The notes under the pieces: generated by a model | Databases searched by the model: none | What the model was told of the DNA's origin: nothing | The model's input: the letters and a program-made list of their open reading frames with translations, nothing else | Source of the DNA: Rhizopus sp. PT2906 | Lineage: Eukaryota > Mucoromycota > Mucoromycetes > Mucorales > Rhizopodaceae | Length of the DNA: 64,000 nt | Assembly: GCA_025529335.1 (NCBI GenBank) | Contig: JAMYHX010000006.1 | Coordinates: 235,787-299,786 of the forward strand | Reading direction: 5' to 3' | Position numbers and translations under genes: made by a program | Shown here: positions 59,890 through 64,000 of the stretch, piece after piece | How positions within the stretch are numbered: the stretch's first letter is position 1 | How the letters are laid out: the number at the start of each line of letters is the position of its first letter

Positions 59890-60550
59890 ATGTCTGAGAC
59901 GTTTGACTTGACTGGATTTGCACTAGAAGGATTCGAAGGTAAACTAATGCATTCTTAATAAACGCAATGACTTGACTTAATAAAACACGGTAATAGATGA
60001 ATGGCCAACACTACATGCACCAGAAAATGTACCAGAAAATAGGCTAATGCTACGGGCGCTTCCTTAGGGCGCTATCTATGTTGTCACTATACAGCGTCAC
60101 ACTACTAAAGTCTCTGCCTAACCTAAGGCTGTCCAGTTCACTCTCTATGATATAAAATACGATGTCATCATAATTACACGTGTTCCTGCATCTTTGTTTA
60201 TCAACTGACAACATAAAACTAGAATAAACAACAACATTTCTTTTTTATCCCTTTCTTCTTCTTGAAAAGAAACAAACCAAAATGGTAAAAAGTTTTGTTG
60301 GACGACATCATAGGCAATGGATAGAGGTAGCGCCCGTAGTATTAGTCTAATTTCTGGTGCATTTTCTGGTGCATATAGTGTTTCCCTTTAAGATTTGTTT
60401 AGCGATAAAGATACTTTGAACATAATAGGAAATTCAGAAATTGAAGGGCTATTAGTTGAATTAGCAGAAATATGTACTCAACAGCTAAAAGCAGCCAACG
60501 AAAGCATTAAAAATACTATTGTAGATCGTTTAAAGGAACTGGAAGCATAG
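59890..60550 (+). CDS. Small acidic coiled-coil-like protein (68 residues) with a MITE-containing intron
   Basis: Exon 1 (59890-59938) encodes MSETFDLTGFALEGFE; exon 2 (60393-60550) encodes DLFSDKDTLNIIGNSEIEGLLVELAEICTQQLKAANESIKNTIVDRLKELEA with TAG at 60548. The join is in phase and the two exons sum to 207 nt. The 454-nt intron contains MITE copy 3 (60003-60386); its right end (TTTCCC) and three more T bases make the pyrimidine run before the AAG acceptor. The C-terminal half is a probable amphipathic helix. The function is unknown. Without the MITE the intron would be about 70 nt, the usual size here. Confidence 0.5.
60003..60386 (+). mobile_element. MITE family 1, copy 3 (about 384 bp)
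   Basis: Terminal inverted repeats with doubled 12-mer (ATGCACCAGAAA on the left, one base changed in the second unit; TTTCTGGTGCAT repeated on the right). It is the copy closest to the MULE flank at 52978-53192. It lies within the intron of the 68-residue gene, in the same orientation as the gene. Confidence 0.82.
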
Positions 60551-61129
60551 TAATCACGATAATTATGACCATACCAATTGTTTCTTGCAAAATTTCGTTG
60601 GTTTCGTTAGCATCGATGTTTGTTTGATTTCCTAATAAATATTGAAGTTTCTCGTAAGTTCCACTGCAGTTTTTGCTTGAACTCTTGTGTTTTCTTTGAT
60701 TTTATATAAGAAATTGATTACTTGAGATGGTTCCTTGGTGTAGTTTTAATGTCTGTGGAGAAAATTTTGTTGACTGTCTCTGGGGTTGTACATTTGTAGG
60801 TTTCTCGTTTAAATTGCCTGAAGTTATCTTGCATATCTTCTGTAGATGTTGTTTCCTATGATGATCTGATAGGTATTACGCACAAGTAAAACATCCAATA
60901 AGAATCATTATACTTTATACCAACACATTTTATAATTATCTTTCACATAAAAACAAATACATTCTATCATGATTGCTATTATCAGAAATAAACAGCTTCT
61001 TTAGCCTGTTTATCTCGTTAAATCAGTAACCTTATTATGTGATGTAATTAGAATAAATTCATGTTATTACACTCCGTAAGACGTGGTCTTGGTTGTTATT
61101 AATCTTTTCTTTATTTATTCGAACTTGTA
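60551..61129. other. Intergenic region with weak leftward coding signal
   Basis: The minus strand between 60860 and 60560 has protein-like pieces (EDMQDNFRQFKRETYKCTTP) broken by stops. No gene is supported. Confidence 0.3.
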
Positions 61130-62460
61130 CAGTGACCTCCAAAAACTCTTGACCGTTTTTTAAAAGTCAGTTGTTTTTTATGCTATTAAAGACTAAACAG
61201 TAAAGAAAGTGATCCTTTTATAGCTCTGTTACAGTTATAAGAGAAGAGGAATGATGAAGAAAGGTCAATCAAATAAATAGGAAGAAAAATGAGAGTTGTG
61301 AAGCAATTTTTGGATTTTTATTGTCTTAGTATTTGGTGGGTCCATCACGAGCTTTTATGACATCTTTGACCCTCTTTGGCATGGAATCAATAAGCTTGTT
61401 GATTACTTCTGGAGTAAACCCTCTCCAAGCACTCTCCAAAACAATTTCCATTGCTTGCGGGCTTCTGGCATGAGGGCATAAAGCATTTACTCTCTTCTTC
61501 ATAATACTCCACAAATTTTCAATTGGATATTAATCCGGTGACTGAGCTGGCCAAGACATCTTGTTTATGCCCTTTGCCTCCCTCCATTCGGCAGCAATTT
61601 TCGCCCTATGGATGGGCGCGCCATCTTCCATGAGCACAGGACTATCTAGACTTTTGTAAAAGTCTAGTAATACTGGCTCATAGACCCGGTTTATGAAGTC
61701 AGTACTTGTCCTCATGCCTTTCTTCATAAAAACAAGTTTCGACTTCTTTTCACCAGTTATGGCTCCCCAAACCATGATAGAATTTCTACCACTTTTGAAG
61801 GTTGGCGTAAGGCATTCTTTGTTGTATTTTTCCAGCATCTTCCGCCATACTCTGGGCTGTGAGGATAGCTTGCCGATTTCGAAGCTCGGCTCGTCTGTAC
61901 AGATTACTTTTTTCCAGTCGTCTACTGTCCAGTGTTCATGTTTTTTTTTTTTTTTTTGCAAAGATATACCTTGCTTTTTGCTGCTTTTCGTTCAAGAAAG
62001 GTTTCTTGACAGCTACCCGAGAAGCATAGGCAAGTTTTTTGAGTTCATTGCCAATTATTCTTTCAAATGTTTTGGTGCTGGTTTCTTGACTGATTTCTTT
62101 AAGGGTAGCACGGCGGCTTGTACGTACTACTCTTTTCAGCTCTCTTATTTTCCTATTATTGAAGATAGGAGGTCTTCCAGACCTGGGCTTCGTCTCTACT
62201 GTTCCATTCTCTTTCCATTGTTGAAACACATGACGTACAGTTCTTTCTGGAATGTTTTCCTCAATGACAATCTATGCTGCTGAAATGCCATCGCAGCGTC
62301 TGGTAACAATTTTTTCTTTTTGAAACAAAGTTTAATGAGGCATTTTATGTGTTTATAAAAGAAAAATATATGAAAGGAAGAGAAAAGTATCATCTTATTC
62401 ATCGAGCATCTTTCAAAAAAAAAACACTTTTAAAAACGACCGACTTTTTCGAGGTTACTG
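61130..62460 (-). mobile_element. Tc1/mariner element, decayed, 1.33 kb
   Basis: Bounded by TA on both sides (61128-61129 and 62461-62462). The ends read CAGTGACCTCC and, on the other strand, CAGTAACCTCG, continuing as imperfect inverted repeats of about 45 bp with AAAAACTC...GACCG. It contains one leftward transposase pseudogene. Confidence 0.85.
61326..62310 (-). pseudogene. Tc1/mariner DDE transposase pseudogene
   Basis: Pieces on the minus strand: a helix-turn-helix IPERTVRHVFQQWKENGTV, then RSGRPPIF (GRPP/GRPR hinge), RRATLKEISQETS, then VICTDEPSFEIG (first Asp), LMEDGAPIHRA (second Asp), and PAQSPD, a TAA, then YPIENLW (DD34E-type catalytic Glu). The family consensus there is SPDLNPIENLW, so the stop sits inside the catalytic motif. 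Further damage: a TAG near 62279 in the N-terminal HTH and a frameshift in an 18-base A/T run near 61941. The copy is dead. Confidence 0.85.
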
Positions 62461-63137
62461 TACAAAATAAAAAGAATAACAAAGATAAACAGGTTCCTGA
62501 ATTCGCTTGGTTTGGTTGTTCAGAAGTAAATAAAAGATAAAAAGAAAAAGAAAAGGTTGTGATTTAAACCGTAAGTGATTTATTGAATGATTTGAGCTTT
62601 TAGCAAAAGCATTTATTGAATACGAAGTATCAATTAAAAAGAATAAAGACTATAATTAACCAGACTAAAAGATATATGTCGATTGACTTTATTAAGGATA
62701 AGTATTTATACTAAATGTGAGGCGCTCTTCAACTGAGATCGTAAAACTTTTCATAGAGGCTTATGAATAACAATTTGGGACAACGAGAGAGTTAGAATGA
62801 ATCGGGTACCTTTGATAAGCCGATGATCCCTAATAGCAATGATGGATCAGAGTCATTGGATACGCATACCTTAAAACCCAGTTCCTGGTAATTAGCTTAA
62901 ATAATGATCCGCACAGTTGTTTCAAAGTAATAAACTGTAGTCGAATAATTGCCAGTTATTGTTTCATATGTGGTTAATAGCTGATCCACTACGTATGAAT
63001 ACAACAACATTGCTCTTTTATACTTGTTAAAAAAATATGATTAAGGTTTTGATACAAAGTTTCAGTAAATAAATTTAGGATTTTAATGCCTTAACCTTAT
63101 TCATGCTACTATATTCTGTAAATTATGTTACAATAGT

Positions 63138-63230
63138 GCTGTAATTTTTCTTAGGAGTTGTAGAGGTTGTTGTTAATATAAAGAGTTTTCTTGAGATTTT
63201 ATAAGTTTAGGTGTTTGAAGTGACCACCAG
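63138..63230 (+). repeat. Direct repeat, left copy
   Basis: Shares CTGTAATTTTTCTTA, then GTTGTTGTTAATATA, TTTTCTTGAGATTTTATAAG and GTTTGAAGTGACCACC with 63912-64000. A weaker partial match (GTGACTACCAGATCTTTA) lies at about 63599, hinting at a longer tandemly repeated unit continuing past the window. Confidence 0.65.
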
Positions 63231-63827
63231 ATCTTTTAAAATTGATCAAACTGTGAAGTATAAAGTAAGATAAAAGATAAAAAGGGGAGATCAGGAACTT
63301 TTATAACAAAAGTTATGCCCTGTTTATTGTATGAAAGATATAAAGAAAAGAAAAGGGATTTGATTCAATTGGTTGATTTATTTTTTTGAATTGAATTGAA
63401 TTGAATGAATCTTGACAAGGAGAGGCAAGGACCAAGGCTATTTATATGTTTTTGAGCGTACATCAGGACTACTCTTTGAATATCGATATTTTCGTATTGA
63501 TCTTGTGGCACATGACTACTGTTATTGGGTGTTAGTAAGGGGAAAAGTGTTAGTAGTAAGGTTAAAAGTAAGTTTTATAAGTAGGATTTGTTATTGTAGT
63601 GACTACCAGATCTTTATATAAGATCAATATAGGGCAATATAATGCTAAGTCTTGAGTGATAAAGTAAAAAGATAAAATAAAGAAGTTATATAAGCAAAAT
63701 GTTGCTTAGATATAAGAAAAGTTATTGTGATCAGAAGATTGAGTCTTAAGATGTCGTTTATTTCAAGAATAATTTGGGGATATTTATACTATTTGGTTAA
63801 GTAAATATGCAATATAAAATAAATGTT

Positions 63828-63856
63828 AAATGATAAATGATAAATGATAAATGATA
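63828..63856 (+). repeat. TAAATGA heptamer tandem repeat
   Basis: Four consecutive TAAATGA units followed by related CATAAAT/ATCATAA motifs. Confidence 0.75.
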
Positions 63857-63911
63857 ATTTCATAAATCATAAATCATAAAAGCTTGCATAAGACATGCAG
63901 AGTACAAGATA

Positions 63912-64000
63912 CTGTAATTTTTCTTATGGGTTGTAGGGGTTGTTGTTAATATAGAAAGTTTTCTTGAGATTTATAAGTTTAGGTGCTTGAAGTGACCACC
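63912..64000 (+). repeat. Direct repeat, right copy (cut by window end)
   Basis: Second copy of the 63138-63230 sequence with a few substitutions and one base missing. It runs off the right edge. Confidence 0.65.

Larger units (their letters stand above)
62463..64000. other. AT-rich non-coding terminal segment with repeats
   Basis: No gene is supported. Contains direct repeats (63138-63230 and 63912-64000), a GAATT-type short repeat near 63390 and a 7-bp tandem near 63828-63856. It may be the edge of a repeat-rich domain. Confidence 0.5.

Overview
The window looks like part of a nuclear chromosome of a filamentous early-diverging fungus, most likely Mucoromycota and probably Mucorales. It is AT-rich. 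Genes are cut by short GT..AG introns, mostly 45-66 nt. The gene set fits: a SPX-ankyrin Pho81-type protein, an SMYD methyltransferase, an Integrator INTS4 subunit, a fungal mL60, a MEF2-type MADS protein and a cytochrome P450. Most housekeeping genes were assembled exon by exon, and the summed exons give uninterrupted reading frames. No tRNA, rRNA, CRISPR array or prokaryotic feature was seen. All names come from reading the sequence and family knowledge, without a database search.

Layout. 1-7.3 kb: SPRY (RanBPM/Gid1-type) gene cut by the window edge, SMYD methyltransferase, ornithine carbamoyltransferase, FAD phenol-hydroxylase-type monooxygenase. 7.3-22 kb: an accessory zone around an intact PHO81-like gene. 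It holds a 3.6-kb element with about 508-bp terminal inverted repeats inserted exactly at the start codon of another gene, three relatives of a PD-(D/E)XK-like protein family (A, B, C), and copies of two short inverted-repeat elements. 22-25.3 kb: ribosomal protein uL14, a Sos7-type kinetochore protein, a Rab2 GTPase. 26-31.2 kb: a tandem array of five KCTD/T1-type BTB genes. 32-50.8 kb: F-box protein, a polyQ membrane orphan, INTS4, Rai1/DXO, MEF2-like MADS factor, IMPACT/Yih1, mL60, Rrp1 and an MFS transporter. 51.5-64 kb: a decayed MULE transposase, P450, F-box/LRR protein, a 68-residue gene with a short inverted-repeat element (MITE) in its intron, a decayed Tc1/mariner element and AT-rich repeats.

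The most unusual signal is in 8.7-21.7 kb. Three diverged proteins share a D...ExK signature followed by a helix and a strand, the expected order for PD-(D/E)XK nuclease-fold proteins. One lies inside an element with very long, apparently perfect inverted repeats, and its C-terminus runs into one of them. Another is bracketed by inverted copies of its own first codons. All three are broken or disturbed: nonsense codons, homopolymer frameshifts, or transposon insertion at a boundary. A MITE family, whose terminal half matches the flank of the MULE transposase at 52-53 kb, sits immediately upstream of an exon in each of its three complete copies. Whether this is a nuclease-encoding mobile system or a nuclease family carried by ordinary transposons cannot be settled from this window.
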